Assembly (NCBI GenBank): GCA_900769835.1
Contig: CAAGIE010000102.1
Coordinates: forward strand, 1 to 12,155
DNA from: an uncultured Oscillospiraceae bacterium
Lineage (GTDB): Bacteria; Bacillota; Clostridia; Oscillospirales; Oscillospiraceae
DNA: 12,155 nucleotides
Reading direction: 5' to 3'
The position numbers were made by a program, and so were the translations under genes. Shown here in pieces: positions 1 to 6,358 of this stretch. Each line of letters opens with the position of its first letter. Position 1 is the stretch's first letter. Below the pieces are notes generated by a model, which had not been told where the DNA came from, made no database searches, and worked only from the letters and a program-made list of their open reading frames with translations.

Positions 1-3
1 CCA

Positions 4-78
4 GGCCCGTTGGTCAAGCGGTTAAGACACCGCCCTTTCACGGCGGTAACATGGGTTCGATTCCCGTACGGGTCACCA
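4..78 (+). tRNA. tRNA-Glu (anticodon TTC)
   Basis: A complete cloverleaf can be folded by eye. The acceptor stem pairs 4-10 with 68-74 (one G-U), the anticodon stem pairs 30-34 with 42-46, and the seven-base loop at 35-41 places the anticodon TTC at 37-39, which reads Glu codons. The T-arm contains GGTTCGATTCC. The discriminator base is A75 and CCA is encoded at 76-78. The window opens with CCA at 1-3, which could be the 3' end of a preceding tRNA in the same array, but that gene would lie outside the window. A rho-independent terminator follows 2 bases later. Confidence 0.97.
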
Positions 79-80
79 AC

Positions 81-121
81 AAAAAAGCCACTTTTGTCTA
101 CCAGACAAAAGTGGCTTTTTT
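81..121 (+). terminator. Rho-independent terminator of the tRNA gene
   Basis: A 19-bp perfect inverted repeat pairs 81-99 with 103-121 around a three-base loop. It has a GCCAC core, an A-tract on the left and a T-tract at 116-121. It should end the tRNA transcript. The symmetric A/T tracts mean it could also work on the minus strand. The hairpin array begins immediately after its last T. Confidence 0.93.
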
Positions 122-122
122 G

Positions 123-294
123 AATGATGTTTGCCTTCGGCAAATGATGTGGGCTTCGCCCAATGATGTTCGCTACGCGAATGATGCGTGGCTTCGCCAC
201 ATTTTATGGCAAACATCGCATCATTGCGAAACGAAGTATAGCAACATCATTATGCGCAGCATAACATCATATCGTCGCAAGACGATGCATCATT
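123..294. repeat. Array of short hairpins separated by ATGATG, then inverted CATCAT
   Basis: The separator ATGATG occurs at 124-129, 144-149, 163-168 and 181-186. Its reverse complement CATCAT occurs at 219-224, 245-250, 265-270 and 288-293. Small palindromes with unrelated stems lie between them: TTTGCC/GGCAAA (130-144), TGGGC/GCCCA (150-162), TTCGC/GCGAA (169-181), GTGGC/GCCAC (188-200), TTGC/GCAA (224-244), TTATGC/GCATAA (250-264) and ATCGTC/GACGAT (271-286). Loops are TTC or TAC in the left half, and GCA or GCAA in the last two hairpins of the right half. Long-range dyads tie the halves together: 127-135 with 208-216 (9 bp) and 180-188 with 217-225 (9 bp). The outer ends AATGATG (123-129) and CATCATT (288-294) form a 7-bp terminal inverted repeat. 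The stems differ while the separators are kept, so this is an organised repeat and not simple duplication. It does not encode a protein. It ends inside the -35 box of the next gene's promoter. It resembles REP/MITE-type DNA, but I cannot assign it to a named family. Confidence 0.9.
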
Positions 295-321
295 GAAATA
301 TGCCGATTTTTATGATATACT
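293..321 (+). promoter_or_regulatory. Extended -10 promoter of the four-helix-bundle gene
   Basis: The -35 box is TTGAAA (293-298) and the -10 box is TATACT (316-321), with a 17-base spacer. A TG at 313-314 sits one base before the -10 box, giving an extended -10. The TTG of the -35 box belongs to the terminal CATCATTG of the hairpin array, so repeat and promoter are physically joined. Transcription would start near 327-329, almost at the ribosome binding site. The hairpin array would therefore not be part of this mRNA. Confidence 0.82.
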
Positions 322-343
322 TAGTCAAAAGGAGGCGATTATT

Positions 344-697
344 GTGAAAGAGAACAAACTCGCTGAACTTTCTATGGAATTCTCTGTGGATATTATAGAG
401 CTTGTCAAACAACTGAAATCGAATCACGAATCTATCATCTCCAACCAGATTGGCAGGAGTGGCACATCCATCGGTGCTAACATTCACGAAGCCCAGTATG
501 CCCAAGGCAAGAAAGATTTTATTTCTAAACTCGAAATCGCCTTGAAGGAAGCAAGTGAAACGGGTTATTGGCTTGAATTACTACACAAAACCAACTACAT
601 TGACGAGCAATCATATAAAGCACTTTCCTCAAAATGCACCTCTCTGCGTGTGCTGCTGATTGCATCTTGCAAAACCGCAAAGGAGAATACGAAATGA
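344..697 (+). CDS. Four-helix-bundle protein (23S rRNA intervening-sequence/S23 family)
   Basis: This is a 117-aa protein of the small four-helix-bundle family first known from intervening sequences in 23S rRNA genes (IVS protein, S23-like). The same fold is used by the accessory protein Avd of diversity-generating retroelements. Typical features are visible. Amphipathic helices run along the whole length. A basic, Ser/Gly-containing turn near residues 45-56 (QIGRSGTSIGANI) is followed by EA and by the helix of KKDFISKLEIALKEASET, which is strongly characteristic of the family. Members form pentamers and are basic; nucleic-acid binding has been proposed. I chose the GTG at 344 because AAAAGGAGG (327-335) lies 8 bases before it. 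An in-frame TTG at 293 has no binding site and lies within the promoter. The gene ends in an ATGA overlap with the next gene. It is not inside an rRNA here; it stands after a hairpin array next to a tRNA. Cellular function is unknown. Confidence 0.88.
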   Translation: MKENKLAELSMEFSVDIIELVKQLKSNHESIISNQIGRSGTSIGANIHEAQYAQGKKDFISKLEIALKEASETGYWLELLHKTNYIDEQSYKALSSKCTSLRVLLIASCKTAKENTK

Positions 698-1305
698 ATA
701 AAATTATTTCAGATATTTCTGACTACATTTTCATTTCTGATGAGCCTGAAAAGGTTGATGCAATCTTTGTGCCGGGAGGTTCACATCCTGAAACGCCTGA
801 ATATGCGGCGGAACTGTACCATAAAGGTTATGCAAAGTGGCTTATTCCCTCTGGTGGTGTTAGTGTTAAGCGTGATAAATGGCCGGGTGTTCGTTCAAAG
901 TCAGAAATCTATAATGGTGATTACAAATCGGATTGCGAGTTTTTTGTCGATGTTTTTATAAAGAATGGTGTGCCTACTGATGCAATTATCGAAGAAGATA
1001 AGTCGAGGCATACTCGTGACAATGCATTTCTTTCAAGAAAAGCCGTTGATAAGAGTGGTATAGAGATAAATACGGCATTGATTGTCTGTAAAGCGTTTCA
1101 TGCCAGACGTTGCCTAATGCTTTATCAACTGGCTTTTCCCAATGTTAAAATAAAGGTATGCCCTGTTCATTGCTTCAATATAACAAAAGATAATTGGTAT
1201 CTGACCGAGCAAGGAATAGACCGTGTTTTTGGGGAACTCGCCCGATGTGGCAATCAGTTTGTTGGCGATGTGAAGAATTACTTATCTTTAATGCATGACC
1301 GATAG
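694..1305 (+). CDS. YdcF/DUF218-family protein
   Basis: This 203-aa protein matches the YdcF (DUF218) family. An early strand leads to VPGG (DAIFVPGGSHPET), followed by a stretch for the second strand and turn (AKWLIPSGGVS). Then come an acidic E-D-x-S-x-x-T-x-x-N segment (EEDKSRHTRDNAFLS) and a further strand and basic turn (ALIVCKAFHARRCLM). The conserved S/T-x-x-x-N segment and the following strand with its basic turn are family hallmarks. The fold is Rossmann-like; E. coli YdcF binds S-adenosylmethionine, but the reaction is not established. No signal peptide or membrane segment is seen, unlike the envelope relatives SanA and ElyC. The start ATG at 694 overlaps the upstream stop (ATGA, 694-697) and is preceded by AAAGGAG. 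A longer frame from 634 would lie inside the upstream gene and is unlikely. The two genes are probably translationally coupled. Base composition is AT-rich compared with the genes from 1502 onward, suggesting separate origin. Confidence 0.87.
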   Translation: MNKIISDISDYIFISDEPEKVDAIFVPGGSHPETPEYAAELYHKGYAKWLIPSGGVSVKRDKWPGVRSKSEIYNGDYKSDCEFFVDVFIKNGVPTDAIIEEDKSRHTRDNAFLSRKAVDKSGIEINTALIVCKAFHARRCLMLYQLAFPNVKIKVCPVHCFNITKDNWYLTEQGIDRVFGELARCGNQFVGDVKNYLSLMHDR

Positions 1306-1389
1306 ATTTCTGTTTGTCGAACAGTAGATTACGCACCTAATCGCGTTTCTTACCTGCGTTTACGCACCGTTATTCTTCTCTTTCGCAGC

Positions 1390-1418
1390 AAAAACCACCT
1401 CGGACGAGGTGGTTTTTT
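1390..1418 (+). terminator. Rho-independent terminator after the YdcF-family gene
   Basis: An inverted repeat AAAAACCACCTC / GAGGTGGTTTTT (1390-1401 with 1406-1417) surrounds a short GGAC loop. It ends in a T-run at 1413-1418. It closes the four-helix-bundle/YdcF transcript. The 84 bases between the YdcF stop and the hairpin (1306-1389) show only a weak 5-bp hairpin (1310-1324) and two copies of ACGCACC (1332-1338, 1362-1368). Confidence 0.9.
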
Positions 1419-1436
1419 GTTTTATTAAAATTTTAC

Positions 1437-1465
1437 TTTACTCTTTCTGCCCGTTCCCGTATAAT
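1437..1465 (+). promoter_or_regulatory. Sigma-A promoter of the ABC transporter
   Basis: A consensus -10 TATAAT (1460-1465) lies 17 bases after TTTACT (1437-1442). The predicted start near 1472 leaves a leader of about 30 bases. GAGGAA (1490-1495) serves as ribosome binding site before the ATG at 1502. No operator palindrome is obvious. Confidence 0.75.
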
Positions 1466-1501
1466 TTATAGTAGAACGAGAAACCCGTTGAGGAAAAAGC
1501 T

Positions 1502-3217
1502 ATGAAAAAAACTTTGCATCTCATACGCTCCGCCACACTCAAAGAGATGGCGCGGGAGTATAGCTGGCTGAACCAGTACGGTCTGCTCTACAAAAAGGAA
1601 ATTCTCTTTTACATTTTTGTGGGCATTCTGGGTACGGCGGTCAGTCTGGCAGGCGGCCTTTTAAGTAAATATATCATCGACGCGGTCACCGGCTTTGACA
1701 CCCGGGGCATCGTGATTGCGCTGGTGTTCTTTATGCTGATGCAGTTGTCCCAGATCCTGTTCCGCGCCATCTCCAGTCGGATCAGCGTGAAGGTCAGCAT
1801 TCGGGTCAATCAGCAGATCTCCGCTCAGGTCTACGACAAACTTCTGGTGGCAGACTGGGAGGCATTGTCCGCCTACCACTCCGGCGATCTTCTGACCCGC
1901 ATCGCAGGCGATGTCAGCACCGTTTCCTCCAGTGTGGTGGGCTGGTATCCCGAACTGATCACCCGCCTTTTGCAGTTCTGCGGCACTCTGGGCGTGATCC
2001 TCTATTTCGACGCCACTCTGGCGCTGCTGGCGCTGCTCAGCGCCCCCGTAACCCTTTTAGTGAGTCGATATGCAATCAAAATGATGCGCCACCACAGTCA
2101 ACGGATGCGGCAACTCAACAGTCAGATGATGGTGTTCACAGAAGAGTCTTTCCAGAACATCCAACTGCTCAAGTCCTTTGACCGCACAGATGCATACAGT
2201 CAGCGGCATCGCCAACTGCAGCAGGGCTTCAAAGATGCCTCTATGGACTACAACCGCTTTTCCATCCGCAAGAATACCATCCTATCCCTGGTGGCTACCA
2301 TCGTGGGACTTGTATGCTTCGGCTGGAGTATTTACTTGCTGCGGTGCGATCGGATCACCTACGGCACGATGACACTGTTTTTGCAGCTTGCCGGTTCTCT
2401 CGGCGCCGCATTCTCGGCTTTGGCTGGTCTGATCCCCGGCGCGATCAACGCCGCCACTGCCGCCGGCCGTATTATGGTCATTATGGATCTGCCCGTGGAG
2501 GATCGCAGTGATCGCGCAGAAGCGGAAGCCTTTATGTCCGCAAACAAAAACGCGCCCATTCGGGTGGAGGCAGACCATCTTTCCTACTGCTATGACGATG
2601 GCAGTTCCGTGCTGAATAACACCTGCTTTTCCGCTGACGCAGGGCAGATCGTCACCTTTGTCGGTCCCTCCGGTGAGGGTAAGACCACCTTGCTTCGGCT
2701 CTTATTGGGTCTTGTCCGTCCCAAGAATGGCAGGCTGGAGTTGTGCGGCGAGGATGGCAGTCGCATCCCCGTCTCCCCCTCGACCCGCGGACTGTTTTCC
2801 TACGTTCCCCAGAACAACACCATGTTCTCCGGCACTGTGGCGGAAAATCTGCGGCTGATCCGCCCGGATGCCACAGAAGAAGAAATGCTGGAGGCGCTCC
2901 GCATTGCCTGCGCGGACGAACTGATCCGTCAACTCCCTCTGGGGCTGGATACTCCCGTACGGGAACGGGGCGGCGGCTTCTCTGAGGGTCAGCTTCAGCG
3001 GCTTTGCATTGCAAGAGCGCTCCTTTCCGATGCGCCTATCCTGCTGTTGGACGAAGCCACCAGCGCTCTGGATATGGAAACGGAGCGGCAGATCCTTTCG
3101 AACATTCTCCGCTCCCAAAAGGGTCGCACCTGCATCATCACCACCCACCGTCCCAGCGTGCTGGAGATCAGCCATCGGGTCTACCGCATTCGCAACGACA
3201 AAATCGAAGAGGTATAA
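1502..3217 (+). CDS. ABC exporter, fused permease and ATPase (type IV/ABCB-like)
   Basis: This 571-aa half-transporter has an N-terminal membrane domain (about residues 30-320, with hydrophobic segments such as the one beginning ILFYIFVGILG) and a C-terminal nucleotide-binding domain. The ATPase motifs are Walker A GPSGEGKTT (388-396), Q-loop Gln437 (YVPQNN), signature FSEGQ (493-497), Walker B ILLLDE (513-518, catalytic Glu518), D-loop SALD, and H-loop His549 (TTHR). All catalytic residues are present; only the signature departs from LSGGQ. It should act as a homodimer, or with an unseen partner, in the cytoplasmic membrane. There is no C39 peptidase domain at the N-terminus, so it would not cleave a leader itself. 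It has its own promoter and converges on the radical-SAM operon, sharing a bidirectional terminator with it. Position suggests it exports the modified peptide; sequence alone cannot exclude a lipid or drug substrate. Confidence 0.93.
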   Translation: MKKTLHLIRSATLKEMAREYSWLNQYGLLYKKEILFYIFVGILGTAVSLAGGLLSKYIIDAVTGFDTRGIVIALVFFMLMQLSQILFRAISSRISVKVSIRVNQQISAQVYDKLLVADWEALSAYHSGDLLTRIAGDVSTVSSSVVGWYPELITRLLQFCGTLGVILYFDATLALLALLSAPVTLLVSRYAIKMMRHHSQRMRQLNSQMMVFTEESFQNIQLLKSFDRTDAYSQRHRQLQQGFKDASMDYNRFSIRKNTILSLVATIVGLVCFGWSIYLLRCDRITYGTMTLFLQLAGSLGAAFSALAGLIPGAINAATAAGRIMVIMDLPVEDRSDRAEAEAFMSANKNAPIRVEADHLSYCYDDGSSVLNNTCFSADAGQIVTFVGPSGEGKTTLLRLLLGLVRPKNGRLELCGEDGSRIPVSPSTRGLFSYVPQNNTMFSGTVAENLRLIRPDATEEEMLEALRIACADELIRQLPLGLDTPVRERGGGFSEGQLQRLCIARALLSDAPILLLDEATSALDMETERQILSNILRSQKGRTCIITTHRPSVLEISHRVYRIRNDKIEEV

Positions 3218-3218
3218 A

Positions 3219-3252
3219 AAGACACCCAAGAGCATCGCTCTTGGGTGTTTTC
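3219..3252. terminator. Bidirectional terminator between convergent transcripts
   Basis: A 12-bp stem, ACACCCAAGAGC (3222-3233) with GCTCTTGGGTGT (3237-3248), has an ATC loop. A-tracts lie on the left and T-tracts on the right, so each strand has a U-run after the stem. It starts one base after the ABC stop codon and ends at the stop codon of the PqqD-like gene on the other strand. It should therefore end both transcripts. Confidence 0.92.
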
Positions 3253-3519
3253 TTATTCTTCCAGCAGTTGCGCCTTTCGCAACTGTGCCAAAAATTCTTC
3301 GATATCTGCCAGTGCCTCCTGACGGGACACCTCAAAGGCTTCGGTGACCGCATCGGCGATCTTTCCGACTTCTGTGTCCTGCTCCAGGCACTCCCAGATC
3401 AGGCGGCTCACATTGTTGAGCATGATCATACCGTTGAGCCGCAGCGCGGTTTCGCCCACCGGCACCGCCACGATGTCGTCCATCACCTGACGAACCACAA
3501 ATTCTCCACGCAATTTCAT
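3253..3519 (-). CDS. PqqD-like RiPP recognition element protein
   Basis: This is an 88-aa stand-alone PqqD-family protein. Its order is typical: an N-terminal beta portion with the hallmark VVRQVMDDIVAVPVGE, a segment with LNGMIMLNNVSRLIWECLE (the 'LN..g..iw..l' signature), and a helical C-terminal half ending AQLRKAQLLEE. In RiPP pathways PqqD domains bind the leader of the precursor peptide and present it to the radical SAM enzyme, so this protein probably partners the SPASM enzyme encoded two genes upstream. The start ATG at 3519 lies 3 bases after the previous stop, with a modest GAGGG upstream. It is the last gene of the operon, and its stop abuts the shared terminator. Confidence 0.9.
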   Translation of the reverse strand: MKLRGEFVVRQVMDDIVAVPVGETALRLNGMIMLNNVSRLIWECLEQDTEVGKIADAVTEAFEVSRQEALADIEEFLAQLRKAQLLEE

Positions 3520-3522
3520 CGC

Positions 3523-4395
3523 TTATCCCTCATTTTCATAGGTCTGCACCATCACCACGCGACTGCTCTGACTGGTGTAGTGGGTGGGCTGAATGGTTAC
3601 GCTACCGCCCGCAGATAGTCTTGTGATGCTCACAGTAAAGGCGATGCCGCCAACAAACACACTCTCGTTTTCCATGTAGTACTTGTAGAAGACCCGCACC
3701 TGGGAAATGGTTGCGTCGGTGAGGTTTTGGATGGTCAGGGTGTTATCTCCATTGTCCGTTACCTGCACCACACCTTCGGACATTCCCATATCCGCCCGCT
3801 CTGCCACCAAAGTGGAGATGGTGGAAATTTCCGCGGAATTCATAGGCTTTGCAGATTTTTCCTGCACCACAAGGCGCTCTCCTGCAGGCAATGCGGTCAC
3901 TTCAAAGGTCAGGGTCTCCTCGCCGCAGAGGACGGTGATCTTCGCGTACTCCACTGCCACAGAGCCGTTATTATGCACCATCAGCATCGCCACGTTTTCC
4001 ACCGCCACATTGGAGCCGGTTTCCACAAACACACCCTGATAGGGCGCCATTTTCTCGATTACCAGACCGCACTCCGGCACCTGGTAGGGAAAAGACACAA
4101 ACTCCTCGGTGTTGCCGATGGGATCATCGGTATTACCCTGATTGTTTTCGTTGTTTTCGTTGTTCTCGTTGTTCTCGTTATTATCGCTATTATTGCCCCC
4201 ATCGGTGTTGCCCTGATTTTTGTCGGGGTTACCCTGGTTGCCATCGGGCCCGGTTGGCTCGGTGGTTTCCTCCACACCGGTGGTTTCCTTGTCTTTTTTG
4301 GGCGCAGGCTTGTTGTTTCCCATCAGGATCACCGCGATGACCGCGGCCAGCATGACCACGCAGGCCGCTATGATCAGCCAGGTTTTTTTGCTCAC
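3523..4395 (-). CDS. Membrane-anchored extracellular protein with Asn/Glu-rich stalk
   Basis: I do not recognise a named family. The 290-aa protein begins with a single hydrophobic helix (residues 5-25, after KK), which would leave the short N-terminus inside and the rest outside. A low-complexity stalk rich in Thr, Glu, Gly and Asn follows (about 26-95), with four exact ENN repeats at 74-85. A beta-rich globular domain (about 98-290) carries features such as VENVAMLMVHNNGSVAVEYAK and LPAGERLVV, the alternating pattern of Ig-like or FxLYD-type domains. The start is GTG at 4395, overlapping the stop of the radical SAM gene (GTGA), with AAAGGAGG (4403-4410) 7 bases upstream. A longer frame from 4452 would run inside the radical SAM gene and is rejected. 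Position inside the modification operon suggests a surface role in export, processing or immunity, but this is inference. Confidence 0.8.
   Translation of the reverse strand: MSKKTWLIIAACVVMLAAVIAVILMGNNKPAPKKDKETTGVEETTEPTGPDGNQGNPDKNQGNTDGGNNSDNNENNENNENNENNQGNTDDPIGNTEEFVSFPYQVPECGLVIEKMAPYQGVFVETGSNVAVENVAMLMVHNNGSVAVEYAKITVLCGEETLTFEVTALPAGERLVVQEKSAKPMNSAEISTISTLVAERADMGMSEGVVQVTDNGDNTLTIQNLTDATISQVRVFYKYYMENESVFVGGIAFTVSITRLSAGGSVTIQPTHYTSQSSRVVMVQTYENEG
4142..4186. repeat. Five tandem 9-bp units in the stalk of the membrane protein
   Basis: Units of the type TTGTTTTCG / TTGTTCTCG repeat at 4142, 4151, 4160 and 4169, with a diverged unit at 4178 (TTATTATCG). On the minus strand they encode ENN repeats. 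Near-identical units of this kind can change number by slippage without breaking the frame, which would alter stalk length. Confidence 0.85.
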
Positions 4396-5504
4396 AACAT
4401 TTCCTCCTTTACCCGTTTCCACTGCCCGTGATAGGCATGCATCATATCGCACCGGTATTGCGGCACTTTATCGTAGCAACCGCTTTCCGTCACCACCATA
4501 GCGGCGCAGGCGCGGCAAGCATTTTTCGCGTTGCAGGCGGCGCATTTTGCCGGCAAACGAATGGCGGCAGTGCGCGCCTTCAACTGCTCCCAGGCAGTCT
4601 CAAAGGGCAACTTGAACACATTGGGGCTCCCCGCAGAGGGGAACATTCCGCAGGGGGTCATATCGCCCTGCCAAGTGATCCAGAAACTGCACTTACCGGC
4701 GCGGCAACGGATACCGTCACCCACCTCGGCGCAGGGCTCCTCGGGGTCGGGAATGGGCAACACGCCCTCCCCTGCCAGAAACCGATCCTTGCCCAGAGTC
4801 AGCAATTCCGCATAGGCGGTGTAATAGGCGGCCTCTTCGGGGGTGAAGCGGTCGTTCTTTCCTGCCAGCGCGGCATCCTTACGCACCGGGGGGAACATAT
4901 AGGCCGCCACCTGGAGGATCAGGTTATTTTCCTTTGCAAACTCCACGATCCGGGGCAGGTCTGCCGCATTAAGGGGAGTCAGACTGCAATTGAGTTTGAC
5001 GCAAATTCCCGCTTCCCGCAACAGACGAATGGCGCTCTTCACCTGGGTAAAGCCCCGGGGATTGCCGCAAAGGCGGGCATACGTGGCATCACTTGCGCCG
5101 TAAAGACTGATATTGATACGCACCGGGGGGCAGTTTTTCAGCCACTGCACCACGGTTTCGTCGATCATCGTGCCGTTGGAATTGACGGTGATCACCAGAC
5201 CCATTTTATGCAGGCCCTCTAAAATCTCCCGAAACTGAGGATGGAGGAACGGCTCACCGCCGGTGAGGAGCAGATAGAGCATACCGGCATCCTTTGCCGC
5301 CCGAGCCATTTCCAGCCACCGGGCCGCAGATGCCAAAGGAGCAATGGCGGTCTGCTCCTGATGGGACATACGGACGTAGCACATTTTGCAGTCCATATTG
5401 CACACCGGTGTCAGCTCAAAGGTGCCGCTGAGAGGCACACCCGCAACGGACGCCTTGCGATGCAAATATTCGGTTGCGGCGGGCGTTACGGGCATGGAGA
5501 TCAT
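4392..5504 (-). CDS. Radical SAM/SPASM peptide-modifying enzyme
   Basis: This is a 370-aa radical SAM enzyme with a C-terminal SPASM domain. The [4Fe-4S] motif that binds S-adenosylmethionine is C35-x3-C39-x2-C42 (CNMDCKMC), followed by the GGEP motif at 82-85 (LLLTGGEPFLHP) and a typical strand with NSNGT (108-112). The SPASM part is Cys-rich: C258, C267, C272, C285, then the C321-x2-C324-x5-C330-x2-C333 cluster, C343 and C352, enough for two auxiliary clusters. SPASM enzymes commonly install carbon-carbon, carbon-sulfur or related crosslinks in ribosomal peptides. No PqqD domain is fused at the N-terminus; a separate PqqD-like protein is encoded downstream. The ATG at 5504 overlaps the stop of the HPr-kinase-like gene (ATGA) and has AGGAAGG upstream. 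The probable substrate is the four-Cys peptide encoded at 6405-6659. The chemistry cannot be read from the sequence. Confidence 0.94.
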   Translation of the reverse strand: MISMPVTPAATEYLHRKASVAGVPLSGTFELTPVCNMDCKMCYVRMSHQEQTAIAPLASAARWLEMARAAKDAGMLYLLLTGGEPFLHPQFREILEGLHKMGLVITVNSNGTMIDETVVQWLKNCPPVRINISLYGASDATYARLCGNPRGFTQVKSAIRLLREAGICVKLNCSLTPLNAADLPRIVEFAKENNLILQVAAYMFPPVRKDAALAGKNDRFTPEEAAYYTAYAELLTLGKDRFLAGEGVLPIPDPEEPCAEVGDGIRCRAGKCSFWITWQGDMTPCGMFPSAGSPNVFKLPFETAWEQLKARTAAIRLPAKCAACNAKNACRACAAMVVTESGCYDKVPQYRCDMMHAYHGQWKRVKEEML

Positions 5505-6349
5505 AGATTAAGTCCTTCCTTTGTCAGCCACACGGCATCCTCGTCCGGGCGGCATTCCAGCAGATACACCGGCACATCCGCCAGCATTTGCAGGCAAAGA
5601 TCTGTGGCCTTTGCAACGAATGTTTTGTCCCAGCGATGCACCGAGAACTGGGCATAGATATGGGAAAAACTTTCTGCGCCGGTCAATCGGCGCAATCGGT
5701 TTTCTTCCGCCTGCCGCAAGACCACAATGGCGGCAAGTTTCGCATTTTCGTTCTTATACACGCCGGAGGTGCCGGCATAGGGAGAGCCGTAGGCAATCCA
5801 GCCCGAGGGGGTGAAACGCAAAGCGGCGCGGTCGCCGTTTATCAGTTCTGCGCCCAGAATCCGCTCCCAAAGGGCGGCCTGAGTGGATTTGCCGATCCCG
5901 GAGGGGCCGGTAAAAGCGATGGCGCTATGGCCATATTTTATCAATGAAGCGTGCAGCAGCAGGCCTGCGTGCTGCAACAGCAGAGTTTCCATACCAATAC
6001 GATTGAAGATTCCCTCGCTGCCTGCAAACCAGGCAAGCCGTCGGGGCAGAACGCGGATCTCGATGTTTCCGTCTTCAAAAAGTTCTGTCAGGGCAAAGGG
6101 GGTTTTGTCGGTGGTGTCACAATGGAAGATCCTCGACACCTGAGGGCGGGTATCATAATACTCCGCGCCGTGCCATACGCCGTCCCGGGAAAAATCGGGC
6201 AACGCGGCACAAGACTGCAGGGTGATGACGCAGTCTGTCTGCTCCTGCGGCGCAGTTAAAAACGGCCGCAAATTTTCAGAAATTGTAATTTCGTCCGGGG
6301 TGTTCAGCGCCATGCGCAGCCCCACAAGTTCCAAATAATACGTTTTCAT
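5501..6349 (-). CDS. HPr-kinase-like ATPase of a peptide-modification cassette
   Basis: This 282-aa protein has the P-loop fold of the HPr kinase C-terminal domain. Visible features are His133 in LLLHASLI, Walker A GPSGIGKST (148-156), an acidic NGDRAAL (171-177, Asp173) and GSPYAGTSG (188-196). This spacing is that of HprK-related proteins found in RiPP clusters, such as ScmC of the SynChlorMet cassette and the kinase that phosphorylates lasso peptides of the paeninodin type. The first ~100 residues are not recognised. A real HPr kinase acting on the sugar phosphotransferase system is unlikely given the gene neighbourhood. A phosphotransfer or other ATP-driven step on the peptide is plausible. 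The ATG at 6349 is preceded by AAGGAAGG (6353-6360), which overlaps the base of the stem-loop before it. The stop overlaps the radical SAM start (ATGA). Confidence 0.86.
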   Translation of the reverse strand: MKTYYLELVGLRMALNTPDEITISENLRPFLTAPQEQTDCVITLQSCAALPDFSRDGVWHGAEYYDTRPQVSRIFHCDTTDKTPFALTELFEDGNIEIRVLPRRLAWFAGSEGIFNRIGMETLLLQHAGLLLHASLIKYGHSAIAFTGPSGIGKSTQAALWERILGAELINGDRAALRFTPSGWIAYGSPYAGTSGVYKNENAKLAAIVVLRQAEENRLRRLTGAESFSHIYAQFSVHRWDKTFVAKATDLCLQMLADVPVYLLECRPDEDAVWLTKEGLNL

Positions 6350-6358
6350 AAACCTTCC

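Noticed and set aside
123..294. CRISPR array
   Set aside because: The conserved unit is only 6-7 bases, the spacers are themselves palindromic and 12-20 bases long, the unit orientation inverts half way, and no cas gene is present.
51..296. Open frame running from the tRNA T-arm through the terminator and hairpin array
   Set aside because: It crosses a tRNA and a terminator and reads repeat DNA; there is no ribosome binding site.
344..697. Diversity-generating retroelement Avd protein
   Set aside because: The fold is shared, but no reverse transcriptase, template repeat or variable repeat is seen in the window. The general four-helix-bundle/IVS assignment is safer.
2953..2963. Eleven-base match TCCCGTACGGG to the tRNA T-arm/acceptor end (62-72), as a possible attachment site
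   Set aside because: It is mostly a short palindrome (CCCGTACGGG) inside the ABC transporter coding sequence; no integrase is present and the match is too short.
3727..5222. Plus-strand open frames opposite the membrane protein and radical SAM genes
   Set aside because: They are opposite strongly supported minus-strand genes and contain no recognisable motifs.
5501..6349. True HPr kinase/phosphorylase (hprK)
   Set aside because: It lies in a peptide-modification operon, lacks a recognisable HprK N-terminal domain and has no sugar-phosphotransferase genes nearby.
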